64,000 nt of DNA from Haliclona indistincta (taxonomy: Eukaryota > Porifera > Demospongiae > Haplosclerida > Chalinidae): contig OZ024786.1 in the NCBI GenBank assembly GCA_964017065.1, positions 14,255,742 to 14,319,741 on the forward strand, in the 5' to 3' direction. Below, in pieces: positions 30,701 to 43,000 of this stretch. The notes beneath the pieces are model-generated. The model was given only the letters and a program-made list of their open reading frames with translations. It had not been told where the DNA came from and ran no database searches. Position 1 is the first letter of the stretch. Each line of letters opens with the position of its first letter. The position numbers were made by a program, and so were the translations under genes.

Positions 30701-33153
30701 AATTCAAAAAAAATCAATTCTTATTAATAAATTTGTGCAGAGAAGAGTGAAAAGTCAAGAATTCCTAGGAATTTTCACCATGGATTGTCGCAAGGTTAAC
30801 TCCACTAACACAAAAACTTTCATAAGTGTGCTTCATAAAAGTCATCAAGCAATAGTTTCTAGAACACCATCAATGAGCTACTACTGTCACTTACTGTATA
30901 GTTTCTTCAAATCAAAGCCAGAAACAGCTGTTTTCACACTTTATAATCTGATTAATTTGATACCAGTATCAATAAAGAAATTATCTCCGATCCAGTCAGA
31001 ACAGCAATTCTTTGTTGAGCTTCTTACTGCACTTAATGACAAAGGAATGATTATTTTTCTTAAAAACGAAAAAGAATTAGATGCAAGCTGGATAGTGGTA
31101 GATATTGAAGCAGTACTCAAAAAAATAAATGGAATCTTATTTGCACCATCAGACTTCCTAGAATACCATAAAATTGCTAGCAATACGGGTATTGTACGTT
31201 CATCTGCTCTTCAGCGACTATTTCCACAGTATGATATAGAGATGCTCACTGGCTTTCTAGAAACCCTTGATCTTTGCCATTGTGTTAACCTTTCTGGTAT
31301 CACAACAAATCTTCATAGCATTGGACAATCTACTGACAAAAAAGAGAATTTACTTTTTTTTCCATGCTTTTTAAGATATGAACCTGGCTTTTCAATTAGT
31401 GATGGATGTTTTAGTTTTGGCTGGTGTCTATGCTGCAGAAAACCAGATTACCAGTTTTTCACCAGTCGATTCCTTCATGTTCTTCTTCTTCGCTTGGCGG
31501 ACATGTCCACAGCTTCAACTGATAATGACACCAAATCTTCAATCTATGAAAGAGCCTGTGATGTCTGGAACAATGGTATTTGTTGGGATAATGAAGAAGG
31601 AATCACAACTGTAGTTGAGCTTCTTGACTCCAATCGGCGTGTTGTTGTGTTGATGTCAACAAGTGAGGAGACTAGGCCAATGGAGTATATCAAGTATCGC
31701 AGTTCAGTAATCAGACTTATACTGGACCTGCAACATGAGCTGTGCCCAAATATGCAAACAACTCAATATCTGATCTGTCAAGCTGTTTTTAGAAATTCAC
31801 CAATTGAAGAAACATATCCTCCTGACAATGCACTTTTCCCTATGAAACATGTGGCTAGGTCTATGCTTACTGACAAACCTTACATTTTCAGCTGTGCCAA
31901 CAAAATCCATAAGTTATTTAGTACCAAAAGTGTATTAGAACATGAGCCATATTATCAGTTGAGAATTTCCTCTGTGTTCCAGCTGTTGGTCAGCAAGAAT
32001 GCTGATCAAACTGTCTCTCAAAGTCTCCTTGATGAAGTCAAGATCATTTGTCAAGCACAAGAATTAGAACAACAGACCCATTCTAGCCTGAGAAAATATA
32101 TTGACGAATTTAGTATTTTTGCTGGCATCAACCTAATTGTGAGTTTTAAATGAATCTATTGTGTGCATAAAATTTAACCTTTGTGTCCGAATTATAGACT
32201 GTATCGAAGTTAGACAGAAAGACTATCCTAGCTGCTGCAGGTATTACAAAGCTAACTGTGACAATAATTTCATTCACACTTTTATTTTTACGTATTATTA
32301 TAGAAAAGGGACACAGCATTGAAAGCAAAGTCATCATCGATCTGTCAAATATTCCAGAAGGTCAGATAGGTGAGAATATTTTATAACATAGCTATAGCAC
32401 GTTATGTACACTTTAAATTAGATGAAGAGCATCTGGTGAAATTGATGATAGCTTTAAAGCCGATTGTGGAGTGGACTACTTTAGGTGACTGCTTGGGACT
32501 GAAGGCTCATTCTTTAAAAACGATTGAAGAAGAACAAAGAGGAAAAATTGAGAGATGCAAGAGAGAAATGTTGGTACATTGGCTAGAATCTTCAAAAAAT
32601 CCCACAAAAGATCACTTGTATAAAAGCCTTTTGGAATTTAAACTTCTTCATCCCACAGTTGATGTGAGTAATTAACCCTTGGTGCACATGTATTCATTCA
32701 TTCATTTATGTCATGATGAGGGTTTTGTGAAATCTGTTCATTGGTTTAGCATTGTACCAGTAACAATCATTATCTATAATAGGTCATGAAAGATAGAAGT
32801 AGTGCTTTTGTAGAGACTACTTTGGATCCAGAAGGTACGGATAGTTAATCTGAACAAATCACTGTTGTTATCCTCATGAACCTGAACTAAACTACAATGG
32901 GATATCTCAACATAACATGCATGTACCAACATGGAGCTGGTTGTTACTTGTTGTATGTTTAGCAATTGCTGCAATCTGTGTTTGGATAACACAGATCTTT
33001 GAAGTAAAGACAACTGCAGTCGTAGTCTGTAAGGGATCTACTGCAAGTGGACAAGAACTGCTGTTGCTACCATGGATACTGATATTATTTCTGTTATATC
33101 CACTGTACTGGTTTAAAAAAAGCATCAGAGATGAAGACATTAAAAATGACTAG
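27715..33153 (+). pseudogene. ANK-ROC-COR-Death gene, broken in its ankyrin array
   Basis: It starts MDEQAIVAAFKRGNYDDA at 27715 (ATG chosen over an upstream TTG), a cap shared with the two related genes. Ankyrin repeats follow. A TAA at 29008 replaces the CAA seen in sister repeats. About 4 extra nt near 29493 shift the frame. At about 29631 the repeat-array end (DLAGYGNENRYE) is fused back to an earlier repeat (LGCDPTIS), an internal duplication. From 29604 to 32138 the frame is open: more ankyrin repeats, a ROC GTPase (GNSSAGKTT, DLAGQAEYHSS, VGSHSDK) and COR (SWIVVDIEAVL, SNTGIVRSSAL). Later exons are 32198-32240, 32304-32369, 32422-32663 (Death: EWTTLGDCLGLKAHSL, CKREML) and 32783-32834. 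A two-TM ORF follows (32917-33153), but I see no AG acceptor for it. It resembles DAPK1 without its kinase domain. It is a pseudogene, or misassembled. Confidence 0.7.
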
Positions 33154-33600
33154 CCATCATACAGCACTAATCTATCATCTAGGTAAGATTATAATACCCA
33201 TATTCCACTTTAAATTTCTTTTTATTCATCATACAGGCAGCTTGAATACACGACTATCTGGCGATCAGATTATATCAGAATATCCAGTATGTATGTATGT
33301 GTTTGACAGGCATACATTACTGTGACTCTTTATTTTCTACAGACCGGTAATGGACTTTTCTGAGAGCTTTTCTCCTGGACAATTCTTTTGACATAATATA
33401 TTTTATTTATTTCATTTATATTATCTCACCAATTCATGATCAGATAATAATTCAGAGAACATCTGTTCGTTATTGATTGTATGTGGTTTGTTTAAATGCT
33501 GACTAAGCTATTTCATGCACCAAATAAAAATGATCAATGTTTAATATAAATTCATGATACACTGCACTGACTCTTACATCAATGAATATCATTACACGGT
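33154..33600. other. 3' region with a conserved UTR block
   Basis: TTTCTACAGACCGGTAATGG, ACTTTTCTGAGAGC and CTCCTGGACAATTCTTTTGA at about 33337-33395 recur after the other family members (about 57720 and 59236, and weakly at 43990). An AG precedes each block, so it may be a spliced, untranslated last exon shared by the family. The rest is AT-rich without a gene. Confidence 0.5.
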
Positions 33601-33690
33601 GACAGTGCTGGTGATAGACCAACCTTTGCTGACCTGTCGACCTCAGAGACCAACTAGTGAGTTCAATCGTTACTATTCTATAAAATACTT
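33601..33690 (+). pseudogene. Remnant of the last kinase-domain exon
   Basis: GTGATAGACCAACCTTTGCTGACCTG..CCTCAGAGACCAACTAGTGAGTTCAATCGTTACTATTCT matches the end of exon 25253-25328 with its donor and intron start (GATAGACCGACCTTTGCTGA, GAGACCGACTGGTGAGTTCA). The region has a small internal duplication of the CTGACCT word and no usable frame. Confidence 0.65.
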
Positions 33691-34055
33691 ACAATACACT
33701 CACTCACACACTCCACTCACTCACTCACACACTCACTTCACTCACTTCACTCACTCACTCACTCACTCACTCACTCACACTCACTCACACTCACTCATTC
33801 ACTCACACACTCACACTCACTCATTCACTCACTCACTCACTCACTCACTCACTCACTCACTCACTCACTCACTCACCCACACACTCACTCACTCACTCAC
33901 TCTCTCTCTCACTCACTCACACACTCCACTCAATCACTCACACACTCACTCACTCACACACTCACTCACTCTCTCTCTCTCACTCACTCACTCACTCACA
34001 CACTCCACTCACTCACTCACTCACTCACACACTCACTCACACACTCACTCACTGA
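33690..34055. repeat. (ACTC)n microsatellite
   Basis: About 365 bp of CACTCACTC with CACA and TCTC variants follows the kinase remnant. The Leu-Thr-His-Ser ORF over it is an artefact. From 34060 to 34255 is a dispersed sequence (GCAGCACTGATGCTTAAAT.., GTCAGTATGAATTCCATTATTG) that recurs at about 59415-59580. Confidence 0.9.
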
Positions 34056-34313
34056 ATATCTTTTTCTTCACATACATAGAAAATAAGGCAGCACTGATGC
34101 TTAAATAATGCTGACTAGGCTATTTCATGCAGCAATGTTTCAAATAATTCACAATTCATCACACTGACGCTTCTATCAATGAATATCGTTATACAATGCA
34201 ATCAAGATGATAGTGCTGACTCATTGTTGTCAGTATGAATTCCATTATTGTCAACTTTTACAAACATGCAGTGTATCTGTTGGTCCTTTGCTCATACTGG
34301 ATGTTGTTTTTAA

Positions 34314-34912
34314 CCCTTTAGGGCCTATAGCGGATTTAGCCGTCATAATTGACTCCACCTACTGTAGACGTCATAAATAGTGTGAAAAGTGCTCTAGAAA
34401 GGTCAAATAAAGTTTAATTGCAAAAGCTAACTTTACCTGAAAAAACCCACTGTTTTTCGCCGCGCCCTCCCCACTAAAATATATAGAACGGGGGGATTTT
34501 TAAAGGGGGGTGTCCCCCCTTTAACCCGGGGTTCGAAGGGGCGGAGCCCCTCGCCGCTTTCGGCATTTTTGGGGCTTCAGGATGCCTCTAAATGCATGCT
34601 TGGGCATAGAATATGGTCTAAACTGTGCTGTTTGCTCACCTGGACACCACCAGGTTTTTGTATCAGTCACCAGGGCTAAACGAAGACCAAAATTGGCTGA
34701 AAAATGACGTGGTCGCAGCACTTAAGCGGCTTCTGTTCCGAATTGGGAGTGGCCAACTCAGAGTTTAGTACATGGTCGTAAACTTTGACATGCCAGGAAA
34801 AAACAGTGCTAGTTTGGAACAGCTAGCGTACTGCATGTTGTAGAAATCGCAAGACAAACTGTCAGTTTAGAGCAAGCCGAATTTTCGTCAAAATAATTCA
34901 GTCACTAAAGAG
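34314..34912. mobile_element. 599-bp TTAA-flanked MITE, piggyBac-like ends
   Basis: TTAA lies at 34310-34313 and 34913-34916. The ends CCCTTTAGGG and CACTAAAGAG form an imperfect short inverted repeat. CCCTTT-type ends with TTAA duplication suit piggyBac-like elements. A GC-rich stem (GGGGTGTCCCCCC, GGGGCGGAGCCCC) lies near 34510-34550. The minus-strand ORF at 34521-34721 shows no known domain. Confidence 0.6.
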
Positions 34913-34939
34913 TTAACATGGGATTTTATCAAGCTTACT

Positions 34940-36910
34940 TCATTGACAAGGTAATCGATCGAGCTGTTCAGCATTTTCCTTCAAAATTGATTGTTGAATT
35001 GTTGGAAACACTCTCTGGATGATATAACATACCATTCTGGCTACAGCCAACCTATGGTGATTGTGATATGGTTAGGATTCGTATATACTATCAGAATGGA
35101 AAGAGAAGTAGACAACACTTCAACTGTGACGCACAGTACTGTACGTCTCACAGTACATCTCACTCACTCACTCACTCACCTTATCACTCACTCACTCACT
35201 CACCCTATCACTCACCCACTCACTCACCCTATCACTCACTCACTCACTCACCTTATCACTCAATCACTCACTCACTCACTCACTCACTCATGCACTCACT
35301 TGAACATACTTTCTTGTGCTTTGTGTCACTGTCTGTTTTATCAAGTTTGGTTGTTAAACAATTCATGATACTCAACACTAGCTTCTACTGTTGGTATTGA
35401 TTATAGTACCATTAGCCTTTACAACATAGCTCATTTTACACTGTTCTCTTCATATCACAATCTCTTAGATGTATCAATTGGTGGTACATCAGTTACCTAT
35501 GGTGTGATACAAGCTATGAGGTACATATCTCATGGTAGAGCTTTTGAAGTGTGTGTGTGATCCTAGTACAAAGGCAACGAAAGAGATAGAATCTATGTCA
35601 GGGATTGGCTACAATAATCTTGACCAGCTGCTAGTGTGTTGACAAGCTAATGGAGGTGTTCAACAATTTCTTCAAAACTGATCAAAACCACAGACTGCTA
35701 GTGGATGAGGTATGTAAGGCATAGTTAACTATGAGACTGCTCAGCCTCCAACTGAGAGCAGATTAATTCATTATTTTTACAAAAATAATGTAGCAATTTT
35801 TGAATTTCTCCGATTTTTATGGAAGCTAATAGATTTTATCTCTTTGTGCTTCTATTAAATTTTCTCTAAAGAACAGTAAGTGTGTGCAGGAGACATGCAA
35901 CTGCATTGTGGTGATGGACTGCTTGTGCTGCATAGTGGTATCAATATTGTTAGCTATTAATACGCTATAATATGTATGTGCATGTCTATCACATGGTAGA
36001 ATCCTTTAAAGTCTGTGTGTGATCCAAGTACAAAGAAATAATGAATGCAGTGAAGGGATTTATTAGATAATGAATTTTCTTTCAGGTAAACACATGCTTG
36101 TCACATCTGATGAATTTTTATGCAAGTTGCAAATCAATGCAGATTTGTATGCGTGAATAAAAGATGTGAGCTGTCATTCAACTGGATGCACTCTGATACT
36201 AATTTAAATTTTAGTAACCAACAAATCTATCTTCAGAATTAATGTAGTACGCGTATAGTGTGCGACATAGCACACTTAACCCTCTAGTGTAGTACAGACC
36301 GATATAACTAGATTTACTGCCATGACCAACACTATTCATTACCTGATAGTGTCACTGGTGAGGAGGCAAGAACCCCATCAGATGAACAGAGCACAACTGA
36401 GAAAGATAACAAGAAAACAGTAGAAAACCCGGATGATACGAAAAGACAAGAATATACGGTGGAGCCCCTCTAAGGCGGACACTATCGGGACCAACAAAAA
36501 TTGTGCATTTTATAGAGGGTGTCCTCTGATCAGGAGTTTATTATACATTATGAGGATTATATTTGGGATTGAGTTAGTGTTCATTATAGAGGGATGAGGG
36601 GTGTCCTCTAAGAGGGGTTCCACTGTAGTGTTAGCTAGACAGAATCCACATCAACAGCAACTTAGGCAGAAGAATTCGTCAGCATTGAAACAGACAGTTT
36701 CATTCGAAGCTTCTGAAAAACCAGGTTAACTTGTTCCAGCTAAACATTATAACTGCTTGACATAGGTATAAAACAACTGAAAGCAGGTAAGGAATAACAG
36801 GAGGCCACTAAAGTTGGTCACTTTACATGTAAATGTTAATGATGGGCTATAGACTGTTGTAGAGAGTAGTAGTGAATAGTCATGAATAGTCATGTAAGTA
36901 TGTCAAAGAC
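34940..36910 (+). pseudogene. Decayed copy of kinase-gene parts
   Basis: Three pieces keep the order of the kinase gene. About 35075-35140 reads GGAAAGAGAAGTAGACAACA then CTTCAACTGTGACGCACAGT, matching the PH exon end at 20333-20371 with its donor; an (ACTC)n run follows, as in the parent. About 36355-36450 and 36640-36725 match the last exon (GAACAGAGCACAACTGAGAA, TTTCATTCGAAGCTTCTGA). The 3' flank 35468-35570 matches 27397-27490 but lies before the last-exon remnant, so the block is rearranged. The kinase core itself is absent. Confidence 0.65.
36457..36625. mobile_element. TA-flanked MITE with Tigger/pogo-like ends
   Basis: TA flanks both sides. The ends CGGTGGAGCCCCTCTAAGGCGGACAC and GTGTCCTCTAAGAGGGGTTCCACTG are imperfect inverted repeats of the CAGTGGAACCTCT kind known from pogo/Tigger elements. 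It interrupts the decayed last exon of the kinase copy. Confidence 0.75.
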
Positions 36911-37067
36911 AAGTTTATGTGTGGCATGGTCTATAAGGAATTTCAATCATGCATGTGACTACAGTGAATATACAGTATAAATACTATATACATAAACAAT
37001 TTGTTTGCTCATAATCAACCCACACTAGAATATTTTCCCAGTCTGAATGTTATTGTAATTGTGGTTC

Positions 37068-40000
37068 ATGGCTGAGTCTCAGCTGGATCTAGAGCAGCAG
37101 TGTGTGACAGCATTCAAGCAAGGCAACCATGACCAGGCAGTACAACTACTACCACAACTACAGCAACCTGGTGATGTTACTACTGAGTTTGAATTCAATG
37201 GCAAAAGCTTACCACCAAATAAAGGTGTGACACTACTGCATCTTGCTGCTTATCATGGCTGGCTAGACATCATCAAGACTATACAGCAACATATCTCAAT
37301 GTATGATGTCAGAGACAGTGCAGATTTCACTCCATTGCATTATGCTGCAGCTGCTTCATCAGAGAATTGCTTAGAAATGATAAATTACTTAATTATCACA
37401 TTAGGCTGTGATCCCAATGCTAAAACTTTAAAGAAAAATCTTCCATTACATGTTGCTTGTCATCGTGGTAACTTAGACACAGCTAAATATTTCATAACAG
37501 AACATAACTGTAACCCAAATTTTCAAACTAGCGATGGATGGACACCTCTACAGTGGGCTTCACAAAATGGTCACATGAACATAATCCAGTATCTTATAAC
37601 TGAACTAGGTTGTGACCCAACAATTTCAAACAACTATGGTCTTCTTCCATTACACATTGCTAGTTTTAATGGTCATTTGAATACAGTCAAATACCTCATC
37701 AGTGAACAAAAATGTGACCCAAACAGTCGAACTAACTATGGATTTACACCTCTTTACTATGCTTCTGAAAATGGTCACATGGACATCATCCAATGCCTTA
37801 TCACTGAACTAGGTTGTGATCCAACAATTTCAGACAACGATGGCTATCTTCCATTACACATTGCTAGTCTTAATGGTCATTTGAACACAGTCAAATATTT
37901 CATCGGTGAACAAAAATGTGACCCAAACAGTCAAACAAAAGATGGATCTACACCTCTTTACAGCGCTTCTATAAACGGTCACATGGACATCATCCAATAC
38001 CTTATCACTGAAGTAGGTTGTGATCCAACTATTTCCGACAATGGGTTTCTTCCATTACATGCTGCTAGTTGTAATGGTCATTTGAATACGGTCAAATATT
38101 TCATTGGTGAACAGAAATGTGATCCAAACAGTCAAGGAAAAAAAGGACATACACCACTTTACAGCGCTTCAGAAAATGGTCACACGGAAATCATCCAATA
38201 CCTTATCACTGAACTAGGTTGTGATCCAACAAGTTTAAACAACAATGGATTTCTTCCATTACACATTGCTAGTTTTAATGGTCATTTGAATACGGTCAAA
38301 TATTTCATCAGTGAACAGAAATGTGACCCAAACAGTCGATCTAAAAATGGATTTACACCTCTTCACTGTGCTTCTAAAAATGGTCACATGGACATCATCC
38401 AATATCTTATCACTGAACTAGGTTGTGATCCAACAAGTATAAGCAACAATGAATTTCTTCCATTACACATTGCTAGTTTTAATGGTCATTTGAATACGGT
38501 CAAATATTTCATCAACGAACAGAAATGTGATCCAAACTGTCGATCTAAAAATGGATCTACACCTCTTTACTGTGCTTCTCAAAATGGTCACATGGACATC
38601 ATCCAATACCTTATCACTGAACTAGGTTGTGACCCAACAATTTCAAATAACAATGGTCTTCTTCCATTACACATTGCTAGTGTTAATGGTCATTTAAATA
38701 CGGTCAAATACTTAATCTTTAATCATAATTGTGATCCTAATGTTCAAGGTCCACATGGATTTACATCTCTACATTATGCTTCTCAAGGTGGTCATACTGA
38801 CATCATCCAATATCTAATTACTGAAGCAGGCTGTGACCCATCAACTCCAGATGGTGATGGTGATCATCCTTTACACAATGCTTGTTGGAAAGGTCAATTG
38901 ATTGCTGTCAAATATTTGATCTCAGAGCAAAACTGTGATCCTAATAGTCGAGGTCAACATGGATACACTCCTCTACATTATGCCTCTCAATGTGGTCATT
39001 TACATATCGTCCAATACCTGATCACTGAACTAGGTTGTGACCCGAAGGTGATTGATAACAATGGTCGAACAATACTTCATTTGGCAGCTATTAGAGGCCA
39101 TGTCCAAATAGTACAATGGCTCTTACGTGATAAAAGAATTGATTTAATGACAAGAGACAAATTGGGCAGTACTATAACAGATCTGGCAAAAGAAAATTGG
39201 AAGTTTCAAATGCTTCGTTTTCTTCATTCATTGTTAGAGTCATTCAATAATTACCCAATTCATACATTAGGCAAGACAATTCTTATTGGTAATAATAGTG
39301 CAGGTAAGATCTATCTGGCTAAAGCGATCAATCAACAAGGAAAGAGTGACTTTAAGCAACTTACTTCAGGCGGTTATAAAACAATATTTCTTGAGCACAG
39401 CGCTGATGCTGGTATAGTACCGTCGCTAATAGAAACTAGTGAATTTGGAAATATGGTGTTATACGACTTGGTAGGACAAGCAGAATATCATTCCAGTCAC
39501 TCTGCTGTCATGGAGACTGTGGTGCAGCAGTCACTTGCCACATTCATCAATGTGATAGATCTCAGCAACACAGATGATGAGATATTGCAACAACTTCGCT
39601 ACTGGCTCAACTTCATCGAAAATGCCACTTGTAAAACTAGTACTAAATCCTGTTTGATAATTGTTGGTAGTTATGATCATGAGCTTAGTCATGAACAGGT
39701 TCAAAGCAAATCAACTCTTATCAGAAATGAAATGCAAAAAAGATCGTATCATCAAGACTATATGGGATATGTTACTATAGACTATCAAGACATTGAATCT
39801 GAAGCCAATCAAGAGTTTGTATCACTGCTCTATAAAAGCAATCAATCTATTGTTGCTAGGTTACCTCCAGTGAGCTGTTACTGTCACTTGCTGTATGCAT
39901 TTCTAATGAAATGGAAATTGCATTTGCGTATTTGTGTACTTGAAGATCTTATGGGTTCAATGCCTGAGATTATTCCAAAAGAAACAGCATTCATTGCTGA

Positions 40001-43000
40001 GCTTCTTACAACACTCAGTGAAAGGGGATTGATACTTTTTCTTAAAAATCAACCACAATTAGAGAAAAGCTGGATAGTATTGGACATTGAATCAATATTA
40101 CAGACAGTTAAGAAAGACATCCTGCCAGTTCTTGAAGAATTCAAAGATCATCGTCTTTTGGGCAGCAACACTGGAATTGTACGCTTGTCCACTCTCAAAC
40201 AGCTCTTTCCACAATTTAATATTGAAATGCTTGTTGGTTGTTTGCAGACTCTTGAGCTCTGCCATTGTGTTAACTTGTCTGGAAATTCAACTAACATTCA
40301 AAGAATTGAAGCATTCTTACTTAGAGAAGATAAAGAAGATAGAAGCTTTTTCTTTCCTTCATTGTTAGACAATTGTCGACCAATCGTACTTCCTATAAAT
40401 GAGGATTCTTGTTTTGGTTGGTGTCTGTACTGCAATAAAACAGGAGATCAGTACTTCACTAGTGAATTCCTTCATGTTCTTCTCTTGCGTCTGGCCTACT
40501 CATTTCTTATGGCTAGTAGCAATAGCACAAATCACTTACAAAGTAAATGCACTGTATGGACAAATGGCATCTATTGGGATAATGAAGAAGAAATCAATAC
40601 TGCAGTGGAACTCATTGATCACAACCGATGTGTAATGGTGGTTATGTCACATAATAACAGCAGACCAGTAGAGTTCTGTAAGCATCGCAGTGCAGTGATC
40701 AGACTTGTGCTGGACCTAAATCAGCAACTCTGTCCTGATGTACAGACAGCTGAGTATCTCACCTCAAGCCGCTTTCATCTCAGAAAATGGTCCTCATCTG
40801 AGGGTGTCTGCCTACCATTAAAGAGTGATCTTCTTCCAATAGAGAATGTTGCTATTTCAATGTTACAGAGAAAACCTTTCATATTTGCCAGTTCTGATAT
40901 TATAAGTGAATTTCGCACAAAAGATGCATTAAAATATGAACCATACTATCAACTGAGACGCTCCTCTGTGTGTGAGCTGATGGACAGCAGTAAAGCTGAT
41001 GAGCCTGTCTCTCAGTCACTCCTTGATGAAGTGGAGAGAATCTGTCAAATGAAACAGTTAAAACAGCCAAGTCATTCACTCTTGAGAAAGGTTGTTGATG
41101 AAATGAGCATATATGCAGGAAAAAATCCTATTGTGAGTAACTTCAAAAATATAATTATACATTATTAGTTTTAATTGTCTATTGCAGAAAATCGGAAATA
41201 TTGACATCGGCAATTTACTTATGAACCATGATCAAGAACCTACTGCTTATGATTATGGTAATTGTATAAATTGCAGTTGTACAATGTCGTGTGTAAATTA
41301 TTTTTTAAAAATAGAAACAAATGCCAATTCAGAAGAACAACTTTCTTTAACAGAAGATCCTACTATGTCAGAAAGTAAGTGGGCTTGAGCAAATAATACC
41401 GTGTTGTTACGGCACTTTGATTTAAATAGGTGCATATGCTAGTGGTGCACGATCTGCCAACTCAGAATTGAATGAGCTGAAAGAGGAAATAGTGAATCTT
41501 AAGGAAAGTTCAGATACAGAGATATCCAGTCTGCAGACTGAATTGGAAGCTGCTCGACGGCAAATATCATTATTAAAGGAATTCCAGACTAAGCAACTGA
41601 AAGGTATGTACAGTAATTCTCATACAGCAAAGTCACGTATGCAATAATAACCATAAATGCATACATAAATATTCATGTATGCAGTATAGCTATACGATAA
41701 CTACTGATTTTTTTGTTACATTATTAGCTCTTTCACAATCTGACACAACCAAGACACACATTGCTATACAAACAAGTTACTTAGATATTGCACCAAGTAA
41801 GCAAGAATTGTCATTATTATTAGATTTTGACACTTGACTTGTTAGAGCTAAGAGGTGTTGATGTGTGTGGAGAGATTGAGTTTGAAGTGATCGGTGACAG
41901 ATTACCACAGAAGCTGGTGTGGCCTGGATATGGATTTCACATAGATGTTCCTGCTGGAGCCCTTCTTCCAGGAGTAACTGCTAGTGTGGCGGTCAGAGCA
42001 ATCATGAGAGGGCAGTTTAGTCTTGCGGAGGATAGAAAGCTAATCAGTGCAATCTACTGGATATCATGCAGTGAAGTGTTCTTAAAAGATGTTGCAGTCA
42101 ATATTCAACACTGTGCAGTTATTACAAATGAAGAAGATACTACAAAATTCAAGTTTATCATTGCTAAATGTTCCCAAGACCTACCATACAAATTTGTAGA
42201 GAGAGACGGAATATTCCATGCTGACACACAATATGCTACTGTCATGCGTAAGAGATTCTCATTAATAGGAGCTACTGGTTCAGCTAATACCAAGCAGTAT
42301 CATGTTGCACTGAAGTTTTACAAGTCCATTCCTCACTCAGTTAACATGAAGTTACACTTTGTGGTTTTAGCAAAAATTGGCTTTAGAGTTAAAAAGGTAT
42401 TAGCATCAACCAGATCATAGCCACAATGCATAATTTTCCTTTATGCAGTATATGGATCAAATGAAAGAGGGTGGATGGACAGAGAACGATGATAGCCAAC
42501 TGTTCATATTTAAAGATGAATGTGTATCTTTAAAAATTCCAGAAAATCCACCATATGATAGTGTAGATGGCTGGAAAATTATTCCACAAACAACACCACT
42601 TGAGGTATGGCATAATATTATAGCGCAATTCATAAACTTATGATAATGATTAAATATAACAACAGATTGACAGAGCTGCAGTTGAATTAGATAAATCTGA
42701 GGATGACAAATCTGTGCAAGTTATTTCCCCTTCATGCACTATTCTGCTGCAATGGACAGGTGAGCCCTCTGAGGTGACTCCATTGAAGGCATATCGAGTG
42801 GAGATTTCTGGAACTACAAAACCAAATACTTCTTTCTTAAGGTGGCGGTATACCGATGGGTGTGGCTACAGTCAGTTAGAACACAGCTCGCAGGCTGGAC
42901 AACGAGGGCGAGCTAAACGAAACAGAGCTACCACACATGAAGTACGAAGGTATACAAAGAGCAGAGCGTTAAAAGTTTAGGCATACCTTGAACAATCGCA

